Assembly: GCA_902539165.1 (NCBI GenBank)
Contig: CACBHY010000002.1
Location: 165,342 to 229,341 of the forward strand
Direction of reading: 5' to 3'
DNA: 64,000 bases
DNA from: an uncultured Pelagibacteraceae bacterium
GTDB taxonomy: Bacteria > Pseudomonadota > Alphaproteobacteria > Pelagibacterales > Pelagibacteraceae
Positions 37,240 through 47,472 of this stretch are shown here, one piece after another. The notes below the pieces were generated by a model. That model saw nothing but the letters and a program-made list of their open reading frames with translations, was not told the origin of the DNA and made no database searches. The translations under genes were made by a program, and so were the position numbers. Within the stretch, counting starts at the first letter, position 1, and every line of letters starts with the position of its first letter.

Positions 37240-38100
37240 ATGAAGATTAAAAAGTTTTCAAATAAACCGTCAGACATTAACGATAGAATTGGTGCTAAAC
37301 CAGTTGTCTGTTATCCAAATAATATTGAGGAAAATAATTTAAATATTTTGCATTTAGCGAGAAAAAACATGGTAAAAAAATATGAAATTACAATCCCCCC
37401 AAGAAATGCTAAAACTTTTGAAGTAAAAAAGGGTGAGTTTTTCAGAATAGAAAGCATTGAAGGACCTCAAGTAGGGGACTTAAATCTTTTTAATTTAAAT
37501 AATTTAAATGAAAAATTTTATTCTGGGAAAACAAGAGCTCTTTATGGGACACATCTTTCGGTAGGTGATAAAATGTTTAGTTGTTTTCCTTATTTAAGAT
37601 CTTTAGCAACTATTACATGGGATTCATTGGATTGGTATGATTATGATGAGGATGGGGGATCAGTACACGATGTAATTGGAACCAGGTGTGATCCTTATAC
37701 ATCAAAACTTCTTTCAGGCAAAGACTATCATTATTGCTGTCATTCAAATTTAACTAGAGCTTTAGTTAAGGAAAAAAAACTAAAAATTGATGAGGCTGAA
37801 AAAATTGTTCACGACGTTTTAAATGTTTTTATGTTAACTGGATTTACAAATGATACTAAACAATATTTTATGAAAGCCAGTCCTGTAAGACCAGGGGATT
37901 ATTTAGAATTTTTTGCAGAAACAGATTTATTAGGAGCACTTTCAGCTTGTCCTGGAGGAGATTGTGGTTCAGAGCATTCCTCCGATGTTGCTAAATGCTA
38001 TCCTTTAAAAGTAAGTATGTGGCAAGTTGAAGAAAAATATTTAAAAGATTTAGATTCATCTGAAGTTTCAATTTATGATAGAAGTCATGGCATAGACTAA
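37240..38100 (+). CDS. DUF1989 / urea carboxylase-associated family protein
   Basis: The 286-residue protein is of the family called DUF1989 or urea carboxylase-associated (UcaA-like). It is seen in EITIPPRNAKTFEVKKGEFFRIESIEGPQVGDLN, the acidic WDSLDWYDYDEDGG, and the Cys-rich DYHYCCHSNL and CPGGDCGSEH, which look like metal ligands. Family members are linked to degradation of urea, carboxyguanidine or similar C-N compounds. No urea carboxylase is present here. It is wedged between cimA (2 bases) and trmJ (2 bases) on the same transcript, which does not reveal its job. The molecular function is unknown to me. Confidence 0.8.
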   Translation: MKIKKFSNKPSDINDRIGAKPVVCYPNNIEENNLNILHLARKNMVKKYEITIPPRNAKTFEVKKGEFFRIESIEGPQVGDLNLFNLNNLNEKFYSGKTRALYGTHLSVGDKMFSCFPYLRSLATITWDSLDWYDYDEDGGSVHDVIGTRCDPYTSKLLSGKDYHYCCHSNLTRALVKEKKLKIDEAEKIVHDVLNVFMLTGFTNDTKQYFMKASPVRPGDYLEFFAETDLLGALSACPGGDCGSEHSSDVAKCYPLKVSMWQVEEKYLKDLDSSEVSIYDRSHGID

Positions 38101-38102
38101 TT

Positions 38103-38816
38103 ATGTCAAATAAAAATATTATATTTATTCTACACAAACCTCAACTATCAGAAAATATTGGTGCATGTGCAAGAGCCATAAAAAATTTTAATTTTAAAAA
38201 AATGATTGTTGTTAATCCAAAACCAATTTATCCAAATGATAAAATTTTAGCAACATCTGTGGGCGCAAAAAATATTATTAATACAAGTAAAATTTTTGAT
38301 AATTTAGAAACTGCTTTAAAAAATATTGATGTTGTGATTGCTACTTCTGCTAGATTTAGAAATAAAAATATCAAACATATTCAGTTAGAGGATTTAAAAA
38401 AAATCGATTATAAAAAAAAAGTGGCTTTCTTGTTTGGATCAGAGGCTTCAGGACTGTCTAACAATGAAATAAGTTACGCAAACTATACGCTTCAGATCCC
38501 AACTAACCCAGACTTCAAGTCTTTAAATTTGTCTCATAGTCTTATAATAATTGCTCAATTTGTGCATAGCATTATTAATTCAAAATTTTTTAGCTTTCAA
38601 AAATCCAGCAAAGTACAGCCTGCCTCAAAAAAAGATATATTATCAATGTCTAACTTATGCTTAAAAAATTTAGATGAAATAGGGTTCTTTAAGCCAAAAG
38701 AAAAGAAGCCAATAATGCTTGAGAACTTGAGAAATATTTTTTACAAGATGGAATTATCTTCAAAAGAAACACGTATATTATCAAGCGTATTTGCAAGTTT
38801 AGGAAAAAAACGTTGA
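38103..38816 (+). CDS. trmJ: TrmJ-like tRNA 2'-O-methyltransferase (SpoU/TrmH family)
   Basis: The 237-residue SPOUT-class RNA methyltransferase starts IIFILHKPQLSENIGACARAIKNF and has the SAM-binding knot motifs VAFLFGSEASGLSNNE and NPDFKSLNLSHSLIIIAQF. These fit TrmJ, which 2'-O-methylates position 32 of tRNAs, though related SpoU methylases share them. It is 2 bases after the DUF1989 gene and 40 before rpsD. Confidence 0.85.
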   Translation: MSNKNIIFILHKPQLSENIGACARAIKNFNFKKMIVVNPKPIYPNDKILATSVGAKNIINTSKIFDNLETALKNIDVVIATSARFRNKNIKHIQLEDLKKIDYKKKVAFLFGSEASGLSNNEISYANYTLQIPTNPDFKSLNLSHSLIIIAQFVHSIINSKFFSFQKSSKVQPASKKDILSMSNLCLKNLDEIGFFKPKEKKPIMLENLRNIFYKMELSSKETRILSSVFASLGKKR

Positions 38817-38856
38817 TTGACAAAACAATGAGTAAGTTTATAACCCCCACTATTAA

Positions 38857-39474
38857 ATGACAAAAAGATTAAACTCTAAACATAAAGTTGACAGAAGACT
38901 AAAGGTAAACCTTTGGGGAAGACCAAAAAGTCCTTTTAATACTAGAGCTTATGGACCAGGGCAGCACGGACAAACAAGATCATCTAAGCCTTCAGATTAT
39001 GGAATACAGTTACAAGCTAAACAAAAACTAAAGGCGTATTACGGCAATATCAATGAAAGACAATTCAGAAATATCTACAAAAAAGCAGTAATGCTTAAAG
39101 GAGATACGGGTGAAAATTTAATAGGTTTACTTGAAAGAAGATTAGATGCAGTCATATACAGAGCAAAATTTGCAACAACAATATTCTCAGCTAGACAATT
39201 AATCAATCATGGACACGTTAGAGTTAATGGTAAAAAGGTGAATATCGGAAGTTATCTAGTTAAGGAAGAAGATTCAATTGAGATCAGAGATAAGTCCAAG
39301 CAATTAGCAATTATTGATATTGCTTTAGCAAATAAGGAAAGAGAAACTCCAGAATATATTCAAATGGATGAAAAAAACAAAAAGTTTAAATTTGTAAGAA
39401 CACCAAAATTTGAAGAAGTTCCTTATCCAATTGTTATGGAGCCTAATTTAGTTATTGAATATTACTCTAGATAA
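38857..39474 (+). CDS. rpsD: 30S ribosomal protein S4
   Basis: The 205-residue primary 16S-binding ribosomal protein. The N-terminal region has [19 protein letters not shown] and GPGQHGQ, and the S4 RNA-binding domain is [35 protein letters not shown]. In many bacteria rpsD sits in the alpha operon; here it stands alone at the end of a metabolic run, as in many alphaproteobacteria. It converges on grxD with no spacing. Confidence 0.97.
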   Translation: MTKRLNSKHKVDRRLKVNLWGRPKSPFNTRAYGPGQHGQTRSSKPSDYGIQLQAKQKLKAYYGNINERQFRNIYKKAVMLKGDTGENLIGLLERRLDAVIYRAKFATTIFSARQLINHGHVRVNGKKVNIGSYLVKEEDSIEIRDKSKQLAIIDIALANKERETPEYIQMDEKNKKFKFVRTPKFEEVPYPIVMEPNLVIEYYSR

Positions 39475-39813
39475 TTAGTTTTTAGCTTTAAAATTAATAC
39501 TTTTACTTTCAAGCAGTTTGGCTAATTCACCGGTTTCGAACATTTCTTTTATAATATCACAGCCACCTACAAATTCATTTTTTATATAAAGTTGGGGGAT
39601 TGTAGGCCAATCACTATAAATTTTGATACCTTCCCTAAGTTTTTGATCTTCTAAAACGTTTATACCTTTAAAGTTTACCTCAAGTAACTTTAATATATTA
39701 GATGTAGCCATTGAGAATCCACATTGTGGTGCATCTGGTGTACCTTTCATAAACAAGCAAACATCGTTACTTTCAATTTCATTTTTGATTAAATCATTTG
39801 TTTGTTGGTCCAT
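39475..39813 (-). CDS. grxD: Monothiol glutaredoxin (Grx4/GrxD type)
   Basis: The 112-residue protein has the CGFS active site in [12 protein letters not shown] and the glutathione-binding segment [23 protein letters not shown] glutaredoxins carry and deliver [2Fe-2S] clusters rather than acting mainly as reductants. The directly upstream bolA (1-base gap) encodes its usual partner: the two families form Fe-S-bridged heterodimers. It is the last gene of the purine operon, with no terminator before the convergent rpsD. Confidence 0.94.
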   Translation of the reverse strand: MDQQTNDLIKNEIESNDVCLFMKGTPDAPQCGFSMATSNILKLLEVNFKGINVLEDQKLREGIKIYSDWPTIPQLYIKNEFVGGCDIIKEMFETGELAKLLESKSINFKAKN

Positions 39814-39814
39814 T

Positions 39815-40045
39815 TTAATTTTCCTTTGTTTTGATTGCTAAAGCATGTAATTCGTTACCCATTCTACCTTTTAATGAGTTGTAAACCATTTTATGTTGTT
39901 CAATTTTACTTTTTCCTGAAAATTGAGATGAAGTTATAGTTGCGGAATAGTGGTTCCCGTCACCAGCTAAATCTTGTATTTCAACGACAGCATCAGGCAT
40001 TGCTTCTTTTATTAAACTCTCGATTTCATTTAAATTCATTGCCAT
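39815..40045 (-). CDS. bolA: BolA-family protein
   Basis: The 76-residue protein has the BolA fold pattern with [36 protein letters not shown] and ends with HALAIKTKE. The conserved His in QHKMVY is a candidate Fe-S ligand. The class is YrbA/IbaG or BolA3-like by its short length. It overlaps purL by one base and is directly followed by grxD, a conserved BolA-glutaredoxin pairing used for Fe-S trafficking. Confidence 0.93.
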   Translation of the reverse strand: MAMNLNEIESLIKEAMPDAVVEIQDLAGDGNHYSATITSSQFSGKSKIEQHKMVYNSLKGRMGNELHALAIKTKEN

Positions 40046-42237
40046 TAATTACTCATATATTCTTTTAACCACTTTGTATTAAACTCTTTTAATTCGTCAA
40101 TTGTAACTTTTGTCTTTTCATTTAAAAATAGCATATTTTCATTAATTGTTCCAAGTTCGTCATAATGAACAGCATTTTTATTCAATAAATCAACTACTTT
40201 CTTTAGATCACTGTTGTTTATTTCTATAATGTACCTACCTTGATCTTCTGAAAAAAAGTATTCTATTTCATTTATTAAATATTTTGGTTTTTTAAGGTTA
40301 ATACCTTTATTCCCCTTAATGCACATTTTGGATACAGCTGTAATTATTCCACCTAAGGAAATATCATGTGCACTTTTAATTAAATTATTTTCAATTAATT
40401 TTAATAATGTTTCTCCGTTATTTTTTTCGTTAAAAAGATTTATTTCTGGTGGAGGACCATTTTTTTCATTTATTATAACTCTTGCAAATAAACTTTGATC
40501 AATATGACCCTCTGTTTTTCCAATAACTAAAACACTGTTATCTACCTCTTTAAAATCCATAGTAATCATTTTTGTATAATCTTTTATAAGTCCAACACCG
40601 CCTATAGACGGCGTAGGTTTTATTCCTTGGTCTTTTGTTTGATTATAAAAAGAAACATTTCCAGATACGACAGGAAACTTCAAGTAAGAGCTTGCTTCTC
40701 CTATTCCTTGAACACACTCAACGAATTCTCCCATATTTTCCTCATTTTCAGGACTACCAAAGTTAAGACAATTTGTGATAGCAATTGGTTTTGCCCCGAC
40801 AGAAATTAAATTCCTAAAACTTTCACACACTATTTGCTTTCCACCGGTAAGAGGATGAGCCCAACAATAAACTGCTGATGAGTCTACCGATGCCGCGACC
40901 GCTTTGTTGGTACCATGAACTCTAACCACACCAGAGTCACCCCCTGGTTTTTGAATAGTGTCTCCCATTACAGTATGATCGTATTGCTGCCAAATCCATT
41001 CTTTACTACAAATATTTGGGTTAGCTAAAATTTTTTTTAGAACCTCAATTATTTTTAGATTATTTATATCTTCTTTTTTAATTTTAATTTTCTTGGGAAG
41101 CTTTGCTTTTTTCCATTTACGGTCGTACATTGGTGAATTTTCAACAAGAGTATTTACTGGTATGTTAGCAACTAATTCATTATCAAAATAAAGTTGAATT
41201 TTTTTGGATTTAGTAGTCTTTCCAATCACAGCAAAATCTAAATTCCATTTATCAAATATCTTTTTTGCCTGTTCTTCTTTTCCATTTTCTAAAACAATTA
41301 ACATTCTCTCTTGACTTTCTGAAAGCATGATCTCGTATGGAGTCATTTTAGACTCTCTACATGGGACTTTGTTTAAATTTATCTCTATTCCAAGATTTCC
41401 TTTTGAAGCCATTTCAATACTAGAAGAAGTAAGACCCGCTGCTCCCATATCTTGAATAGCAATAATTGAATCTCCAGCCATTAATTCCAGACAAGCTTCA
41501 AGTAAAAGTTTTTCTGTAAATGGATCTCCCACTTGTACAGTTGGTTTTTTTTCTTCAATTTTATCATCAAAACTAGCAGAAGCCATACTCGCACCATGAA
41601 TACCATCACGACCTGTTTTTGACCCGACATAAATTACAGGTTTATTTAAACCAGCTGCTTTTGAGTAAAAAATCTTATTTTTTTTGACTAAACCTAATGT
41701 CATTGCATTAACTAGAATATTACCATTATAGGAGCTATCAAAACTTGTTTGCCCTGCAATCGTTGGAACCCCCATGCAGTTTCCATATCCTCCAATTCCA
41801 TGGACAACTCCTCTTAATAAATTTTTAGTTTTTTTGTGCTGTGTTGAGCCAAAATGTATTGAATTTAAATTAGCTATAGGTCTTGCACCCATTGTAAACA
41901 CATCTCTCATTATTCCACCAACACCAGTAGCAGCACCTTGATAGGGTTCAATAAATGAGGGGTGGTTATGACTTTCAATTTTAAAAACAATTGCATCATT
42001 ATCTCCAATATCAATTACGCCAGCATTTTCTCCGGGTCCTTGAATGACTTGCTTACCTTTGGTTGGTAGTTTTTTTAAATGTATTCTTGATGATTTATAT
42101 GAGCAATGTTCATTCCACATTGCTGAAAAAATTCCCAATTCTGTAATATTAGGTGTTCTTTTTAAAAGATCACAGATTTTTTTATACTCATCTTTTTTTA
42201 ATCCATGATCAATAGCTACTTTTTCGTTTACAATCAT
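40045..42237 (-). CDS. purL: Phosphoribosylformylglycinamidine synthase, synthetase subunit (small PurL)
   Basis: The 730-residue ATP-dependent subunit makes FGAM from FGAR in de novo purine synthesis. It is the small PurL type needing separate PurQ and PurS, both encoded just upstream. Signs are WNEHCSYKSSR, GPGENAGVIDIG, the repeated ATP-grasp-like halves with VGGIMRDVFTMGARPIA and QDMGAAGLTSSSIEMA. It overlaps purQ by 4 bases and bolA by 1. Confidence 0.96.
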   Translation of the reverse strand: MIVNEKVAIDHGLKKDEYKKICDLLKRTPNITELGIFSAMWNEHCSYKSSRIHLKKLPTKGKQVIQGPGENAGVIDIGDNDAIVFKIESHNHPSFIEPYQGAATGVGGIMRDVFTMGARPIANLNSIHFGSTQHKKTKNLLRGVVHGIGGYGNCMGVPTIAGQTSFDSSYNGNILVNAMTLGLVKKNKIFYSKAAGLNKPVIYVGSKTGRDGIHGASMASASFDDKIEEKKPTVQVGDPFTEKLLLEACLELMAGDSIIAIQDMGAAGLTSSSIEMASKGNLGIEINLNKVPCRESKMTPYEIMLSESQERMLIVLENGKEEQAKKIFDKWNLDFAVIGKTTKSKKIQLYFDNELVANIPVNTLVENSPMYDRKWKKAKLPKKIKIKKEDINNLKIIEVLKKILANPNICSKEWIWQQYDHTVMGDTIQKPGGDSGVVRVHGTNKAVAASVDSSAVYCWAHPLTGGKQIVCESFRNLISVGAKPIAITNCLNFGSPENEENMGEFVECVQGIGEASSYLKFPVVSGNVSFYNQTKDQGIKPTPSIGGVGLIKDYTKMITMDFKEVDNSVLVIGKTEGHIDQSLFARVIINEKNGPPPEINLFNEKNNGETLLKLIENNLIKSAHDISLGGIITAVSKMCIKGNKGINLKKPKYLINEIEYFFSEDQGRYIIEINNSDLKKVVDLLNKNAVHYDELGTINENMLFLNEKTKVTIDELKEFNTKWLKEYMSN

Positions 42238-42920
42238 TTTAAATTATTAATTAGATTTTTAAAAAAAAGAGATCCATCATTACCTGATAGAGACGGGTCG
42301 ATCATTCTTTCAGGATGAGGCATCATTCCTAAAACGTTTTTTTCTTTATTAAATATTCCTGCAATATTTTTTAAAGACCCATTAGGATTAAATTTTTCCT
42401 CAATTTTTCCATCTATATTACAGTAATTAATCGCAATTTGATTATGGTCTTCGATCTCTTTTAATTGATCATTTGTACAAAAGTAATTTCCCTCATTGTG
42501 AGCGATATGCAGTTCCAATACTTCATTGTTAATATTTTTAAAATAATCACTATTTTTGTTTCTAATTTTAACAAAGACATTTTTACAAATAAATTCTAAA
42601 TATTTGTTTCTTAATAAAACTCCTGGTACCAAACCAGTTTCAACTAAAATCTGAAATCCATTACAAATACCCATTACCATTCCACCAGAATTTGCAAAAT
42701 TTATTACCGATTGCATAATCTTAGATTTAGAGGCCATGCTGCCACATCGAAGATAATCACCATAAGAAAAACCACCTGGTAAAACTACTAAATCACTTTT
42801 TGGCAATTCAACATCTTGATGCCAAACCATTTTATTTTTAAAACCAAATTTTTTTAATGCAACATCCATGTCTCTGTCACAGTTTGAACCTGGAAATGTA
42901 ATGACTGCTGATTTCATCAA
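42234..42920 (-). CDS. purQ: Phosphoribosylformylglycinamidine synthase, glutaminase subunit
   Basis: The 228-residue class I glutamine amidotransferase feeds ammonia to PurL. The nucleophile Cys is in MGICNGFQILVETGLVPG, and the His-Glu pair is in GMMPHPERM. VLPGGFSYGDYLRCG near residue 50 is characteristic of PurQ. It overlaps purL by 4 bases and abuts purS. Confidence 0.95.
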   Translation of the reverse strand: MMKSAVITFPGSNCDRDMDVALKKFGFKNKMVWHQDVELPKSDLVVLPGGFSYGDYLRCGSMASKSKIMQSVINFANSGGMVMGICNGFQILVETGLVPGVLLRNKYLEFICKNVFVKIRNKNSDYFKNINNEVLELHIAHNEGNYFCTNDQLKEIEDHNQIAINYCNIDGKIEEKFNPNGSLKNIAGIFNKEKNVLGMMPHPERMIDPSLSGNDGSLFFKNLINNLK

Positions 42921-43163
42921 TTATTGTGTATCAATAATTTTATAATTCTCTATCACGAGATTAGCTAAAAGCTTTTTGCACATTTCTTCTACTTTATCTT
43001 TAGCTTTTTTAGCATTTGTTTCATTAGTATTTATTTCAAAATATTTACCTTGTCTTACTTCGTTGACACCATCAAATCCCATCCCATCAAGCGCTTGATG
43101 AATAACTTTACCTTGTGGGTCTAAGACATCTTTTTTTAGTGTAATAATTACTGAAATTTTCAT
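42921..43163 (-). CDS. purS: Phosphoribosylformylglycinamidine synthase subunit PurS
   Basis: The 80-residue PurS begins [23 protein letters not shown] and continues with [16 protein letters not shown], diagnostic of this small structural subunit that joins PurL and PurQ. Its start overlaps the purC stop by 4 bases. Together the three genes encode the three-part FGAM synthase. Confidence 0.94.
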   Translation of the reverse strand: MKISVIITLKKDVLDPQGKVIHQALDGMGFDGVNEVRQGKYFEINTNETNAKKAKDKVEEMCKKLLANLVIENYKIIDTQ

Positions 43164-43945
43164 TTTTTCTTTCTTTTAACAGATGATAATTTTGTTACAT
43201 TTACTGCACTAACATTTGACTGCTCATGGAGTATTCCAAGTCTTTTTGCAACTTCTGTATAAGCGGGTATAAGATCACCTAAATCTTTTCTAAATCTATC
43301 TTTATCTAATTTTTTATCAGTAACACTATCCCACAATCTGCATGTATCAGGACTTATTTCGTCAGCTAATATAATTTCATTTTTTCCACTAGATTTAAAC
43401 CTTCCAAATTCTAATTTAAAATCAATTAATTTGATACCTACGCCCCGAAACATACCAATCATAAAATCATTAATTCTCAAAATATTTTTTTTGATTTTTT
43501 CAATTTCTTTTTTAGATGCCCAGTCAAAAGCATAAATATGTTCTTCAGCAATTAATGGATCTCCTAATTTGTCATCTTTTAAACAATATTCCAGCAATGG
43601 TTCTTTTAAAACGGTTCCATCTTCTATTCCTAACCTTTTTGTAATTGAACCACTCGCTACGTTTCTTACAATAAATTCAATGGGAATTATCTCAACTAAT
43701 TTGATAATTTGTTCACGCATATTTAATCTTTTGACTAAATGATTTTTAATTCCAATTTGCGATAAGTTTGTAAGTATATGTTCAGAGATTCTGTTATTTA
43801 AAACTCCCTTACCTTCAATAGTAGATTTCTTCAGATTATTAAAAGCTGTTGCATCATCTTTAAAATACTGAATAACTAAATCTTTCTCACTGGTAGCGTA
43901 AATAATTTTAGCTTTTCCCTCGTATAGTTTTTTACCTTTTTTCAC
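43160..43945 (-). CDS. purC: SAICAR synthase
   Basis: The 261-residue enzyme joins aspartate to CAIR in purine synthesis. It begins [32 protein letters not shown] and has [20 protein letters not shown] and the aspartate/ATP region [10 protein letters not shown], then [12 protein letters not shown]. It overlaps purB by one base and purS by four. It is the second purine gene of the run. Confidence 0.95.
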   Translation of the reverse strand: MKKGKKLYEGKAKIIYATSEKDLVIQYFKDDATAFNNLKKSTIEGKGVLNNRISEHILTNLSQIGIKNHLVKRLNMREQIIKLVEIIPIEFIVRNVASGSITKRLGIEDGTVLKEPLLEYCLKDDKLGDPLIAEEHIYAFDWASKKEIEKIKKNILRINDFMIGMFRGVGIKLIDFKLEFGRFKSSGKNEIILADEISPDTCRLWDSVTDKKLDKDRFRKDLGDLIPAYTEVAKRLGILHEQSNVSAVNVTKLSSVKRKKK

Positions 43946-45237
43946 TATTTAAATACCCTTCTAAAGATAAAATTAATATTTTTGAAATGTTTAGAATAAC
44001 TAAATATTGATTTAAGTTTTTGTTTTGAAATTTTACTCATTATAAATTTATCTTTAGATATAACCTCAAATAAATCTAAATTTTGTGAAAAACATTCTTT
44101 TGCATATGATTGAATCATTTTGTAAGATTTTTCTCTACTTAGACCAGATTTAGTTAATTCTAACATAACCTCTTGTGAAAAGATTAAACCCTTAGTTACG
44201 TTTAAATTTTCTAGCATTTTTTTTGGATAAACAATCATATTATCTAAAATATTAGAAAGCCGTACCAATGCAAAATCTGTTGTGATATTTGCATCAGGTC
44301 CAATATTTCTTTCAACACTAGAGTGCGAAATATCTCTTTCATGCCATAGAGCAATATTTTCTAAAGCTGGAATTACTGCACTCCTTATCATTCTTGATAA
44401 ACCAGTCAAATTTTCACTTAAAATAGGATTTTTTTTATGAGGCATTGCAGACGAACCTTTTTGATTTTTAGAAAAATATTCTTGTAATTCATAAACTTCT
44501 GTTCTTTGGAGATGTCTTATCTCGATTGCGACCCTTTCAATTGATCCTGCAATTATTCCTAAAACAGAAAAATAAAATGCATGCCTATCTCTTGGTATTA
44601 CTTGAGATGAAATTGGCTCAGCTTTTAAGCCTAATTTTTTTGCAACATACTTTTCAACTTTAGGATCAACATTAGCAAATGTACCAACAGCACCTGAGAT
44701 TGCACAGGTCGATACTTCGTCAATCGCATCATTTAATCTATTTCTATTTCTTTTAAATTCTTCGTAAAAAGAGGCTAACTTTAACCCAAAAGTTACCGGC
44801 TCTGCATGTATTCCATGGCTACGCCCCATACATGGGGTAAATTTATATTTTTTTGCCTGTCTTTTAAGAACTTTTAAAATTTGGTCAATGTCATTTAGAA
44901 TAATTTTTCCTGATTGTACTAATTGTATGTTGAAACTTGTATCCAAAACATCTGAAGAGGTCATACCAAGATGTAAATATCTCGCTTTAATTCCAGCCTT
45001 TTCAGTTATAGAGGTTAAAAACGCAATTACGTCGTGTTTTACCTCAGACTCTATTTTATGAATTCTTGTAACATTTATTTTTGCCTTCTTCCTTACAACA
45101 GAAGCTACACCTTTTGGAATTTGACCAAGTTTTTCCATTGCTTCTGCTGCAGCAATCTCAACATCTAACCAAACTTTATATTTATTTTCCTCTGACCAAA
45201 TGTCAGTCAATTGTTTTCGCGAATATCTTTTAATCAT
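43945..45237 (-). CDS. purB: Adenylosuccinate lyase
   Basis: The 430-residue fumarase/aspartase-superfamily enzyme acts twice in purine synthesis, cleaving SAICAR and adenylosuccinate. The signature [17 protein letters not shown] with the catalytic Ser is intact, and [14 protein letters not shown] and [15 protein letters not shown] are present. It shares one base with purC and is 3 bases after map. Confidence 0.95.
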   Translation of the reverse strand: MIKRYSRKQLTDIWSEENKYKVWLDVEIAAAEAMEKLGQIPKGVASVVRKKAKINVTRIHKIESEVKHDVIAFLTSITEKAGIKARYLHLGMTSSDVLDTSFNIQLVQSGKIILNDIDQILKVLKRQAKKYKFTPCMGRSHGIHAEPVTFGLKLASFYEEFKRNRNRLNDAIDEVSTCAISGAVGTFANVDPKVEKYVAKKLGLKAEPISSQVIPRDRHAFYFSVLGIIAGSIERVAIEIRHLQRTEVYELQEYFSKNQKGSSAMPHKKNPILSENLTGLSRMIRSAVIPALENIALWHERDISHSSVERNIGPDANITTDFALVRLSNILDNMIVYPKKMLENLNVTKGLIFSQEVMLELTKSGLSREKSYKMIQSYAKECFSQNLDLFEVISKDKFIMSKISKQKLKSIFSYSKHFKNINFIFRRVFK

Positions 45238-45240
45238 TAA

Positions 45241-46011
45241 TTATAAGTAAGGGGGCTTTGAATAACCTTTAGCAGATTCTGTAAAAATTTCATAACCATT
45301 TTCGGTAATACCTAATGTATGTTCAAATTGTGCGGACAGCGATTTATCTTTAGTTACTGCAGTCCATCCATCATTTAACATCTTAACATGATATTTCCCC
45401 GCATTAATCATTGGCTCAATAGTAAATGTCATGCCAGGTCTAATTTCCATACCAGAATTTTTACTTCCAAAATGTAAAATATTTGGAGGTTCATGGAAAG
45501 TTGTGCTAATTCCATGACCACAAAAGTCTCTTACAACTGAGAAACCTTTTTCCTCAACATAAGATTGAATTTCATATCCTATATCTCCTAATTTTATTCC
45601 TGGTTTTAGGATTTTTATAGCTCTCATCATAGACTCGTAAGTTGTATCAATTAGATTATTAAGTTTAACCGAAGTATTTCCAATGCAAAACATTCTACTT
45701 GTATCACCATAATGCTCATCGATAATTGCTGTCACATCTACATTTATGGCATCCCCATCTCTAAGAACTCTATCTGATGGAATACCGTGACAGACTACGT
45801 GATTTAACGATGTACAAAGAGATTTAGTAAAACCTCTATAATAAAGAGGTGCTGAATATCCACCATTATCTTTTATAAATTCATATCCCAATTTATCAAT
45901 ATAATCTGTAGATACACCTTCTTTAATATTTTCTGTTAACATGTCCAGAGTTTTTGCTGCCAGGTTCCCAGCAATTTTCATTTTTTCAAATTTCTCTTTA
46001 TAATTATTCAT
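45241..46011 (-). CDS. map: Methionine aminopeptidase, type I
   Basis: The 256-residue metallopeptidase removes initiator Met from new proteins. Metal ligands are visible in INVDVTAIIDEHYGDTSRMF (the two Asp), CGHGISTTFHEPP (His), FTIEPMIN (Glu) and QFEHTLGIT (Glu). It overlaps the upstream sfsA by 8 bases and precedes purB by 3. It is co-transcribed with the purine genes, which looks like compaction rather than function. Confidence 0.95.
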   Translation of the reverse strand: MNNYKEKFEKMKIAGNLAAKTLDMLTENIKEGVSTDYIDKLGYEFIKDNGGYSAPLYYRGFTKSLCTSLNHVVCHGIPSDRVLRDGDAINVDVTAIIDEHYGDTSRMFCIGNTSVKLNNLIDTTYESMMRAIKILKPGIKLGDIGYEIQSYVEEKGFSVVRDFCGHGISTTFHEPPNILHFGSKNSGMEIRPGMTFTIEPMINAGKYHVKMLNDGWTAVTKDKSLSAQFEHTLGITENGYEIFTESAKGYSKPPYL

Positions 46012-46702
46012 CTAAAATTTTAAGTTTTTTGTTTATAAAAATTTTTTTTGAACTTATATCACATCTATAAGCTAAAAAATTAACTCCTGCTTTTTTAGCT
46101 ATCAAGTAATTTTTATAGTACTGCTCATCTATATCTTTGGCTATCTTAAAATATTTCATATTTTGAATTTGAACTAAAAATAATAAATATGTTTTATATC
46201 CTTTTTTTGTGGCATCAATAAGGGTCAATAAATGCTTTGATCCCCTGGAAGTTACGGCATCTGGAAACTCAGCAGTATATTTATCTCTAAATAATGTTAC
46301 ATTTTTCACCTCTACAAAAGATTTTTGTAAATTTCTTTCCAATAAAAAATCAAATCTTGTTTCTTTGTTAAAAAATACTTCTGGCTTTATTGAATTATTA
46401 TTTTTCAGTTCCTCTATAAGATTATTTTCAAGGCCATGATGAACAATTTTGTTTGCCATATGAGTGTTGACACCAACTAAGTTTTTTCTAGTTTTTATAA
46501 TTTCAAGTCCGTACTTGAGCTTTCTTTTGGGATCGTCATTCGGAAGCACATAAACTTCGTTATTTTCATCTAACAAGCCAAGCATTGAACCAGTATTTGG
46601 ACAATGTGCCGTGACAACTTTATCTTTTACTTTGATGTCGGTAAAAAATCTCTTATATCGTTTGATTAATTTGCCTTTTATTAAAGACTTGGTAAATTCC
46701 AT
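46004..46702 (-). CDS. sfsA: SfsA family protein (sugar fermentation stimulation homologue)
   Basis: I start the protein at the ATG at 46702 (MEFTKSLIKGKLIKRYKRFF), which fits the family N-terminus. The track's ORF starts at 46738 and would overlap the divergent gene at 46723. The protein is then 232 residues. Other family segments are HCPNTGSMLGLLDENNEVYV, RFDFLLERNLQKSFVEVKNVTL and FPDAVTSRGSKHL. SfsA proteins resemble nucleases and bind DNA; their role is unsettled. It heads the nine-gene minus-strand run that includes map and the purine genes. Confidence 0.9.
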   Translation of the reverse strand: MEFTKSLIKGKLIKRYKRFFTDIKVKDKVVTAHCPNTGSMLGLLDENNEVYVLPNDDPKRKLKYGLEIIKTRKNLVGVNTHMANKIVHHGLENNLIEELKNNNSIKPEVFFNKETRFDFLLERNLQKSFVEVKNVTLFRDKYTAEFPDAVTSRGSKHLLTLIDATKKGYKTYLLFLVQIQNMKYFKIAKDIDEQYYKNYLIAKKAGVNFLAYRCDISSKKIFINKKLKILDE

Positions 46703-46722
46703 CGCTAAATTATACATATAAA

Positions 46723-47472
46723 ATGAATAAAAAAACAAAAGTTAATGCCGCGATTTTAATTATAGGCAATGAAATTCTATCAGGTCGAACACAAGATACT
46801 AATACATCGACTTTAGCTATTTGGTTAAATTCAATTGGGGTTAAAGTTGAGGAAGTAAGAGTTATACCTGATATAGAACAAACAATAATTGACACTCTAA
46901 ATTTTTTTAGATCAACTTATAACTATGTTTTTACAACTGGTGGTATAGGTCCAACTCATGATGATATCACTGCCCAATCGGTCTCTAAAACTTTTGGTAT
47001 TAAATATGAAATTCATAAAGAAGCATTTAAAATGTTAGAGTCATACTATAAGCCAGGTGAGTTTAATGAAGGAAGACAAAAAATGTCTTGGATGCCAGAA
47101 AATGCAAATTTAATATACAATCCAACTAGCGGAGCACCCGGATTTAGTGTTGAAAATGTTTTTTGTTTACCTGGAGTTCCATCAATACTTAAATCAATGC
47201 TAGGTGGCTTAACTAATTCAATTGTTGGTGGAAAACCAATTAAAAGTCACACGATTAGCTTAAGAACTGTTGAAAGCGAAATTGCAAACTCTTTAACTAA
47301 AGTTCAAAATGATAATAAAGATGTAGAAATAGGTAGCTATCCTTTTTTTCATGCAGGCAAATTAGGAGTTTCGATTGTGATTAGATCTGAAGATCAAACT
47401 AAAATTGATGTTTGTAATTCTCAAATTTTAAATTTTATTAATGCAAAAAATATTGAAGTAGTCGATAGGTAA
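46723..47472 (+). CDS. CinA-like molybdopterin-binding domain protein
   Basis: The 249-residue protein has the MoCF/MoaB-like fold of the CinA N-terminal domain: AILIIGNEILSGRTQDTNTSTLAIWLNSIGVKVEEVRVIPD and FTTGGIGPTHDDITAQSVSK. The C-terminal nicotinamide-nucleotide deamidase domain of full CinA (about 400 residues) is absent, as in many alphaproteobacterial homologues. Whether it binds a molybdopterin or acts as a pyrophosphatase is not clear. It is divergent from sfsA by 20 bases and overlaps the next gene by one base. Confidence 0.88.
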   Translation: MNKKTKVNAAILIIGNEILSGRTQDTNTSTLAIWLNSIGVKVEEVRVIPDIEQTIIDTLNFFRSTYNYVFTTGGIGPTHDDITAQSVSKTFGIKYEIHKEAFKMLESYYKPGEFNEGRQKMSWMPENANLIYNPTSGAPGFSVENVFCLPGVPSILKSMLGGLTNSIVGGKPIKSHTISLRTVESEIANSLTKVQNDNKDVEIGSYPFFHAGKLGVSIVIRSEDQTKIDVCNSQILNFINAKNIEVVDR

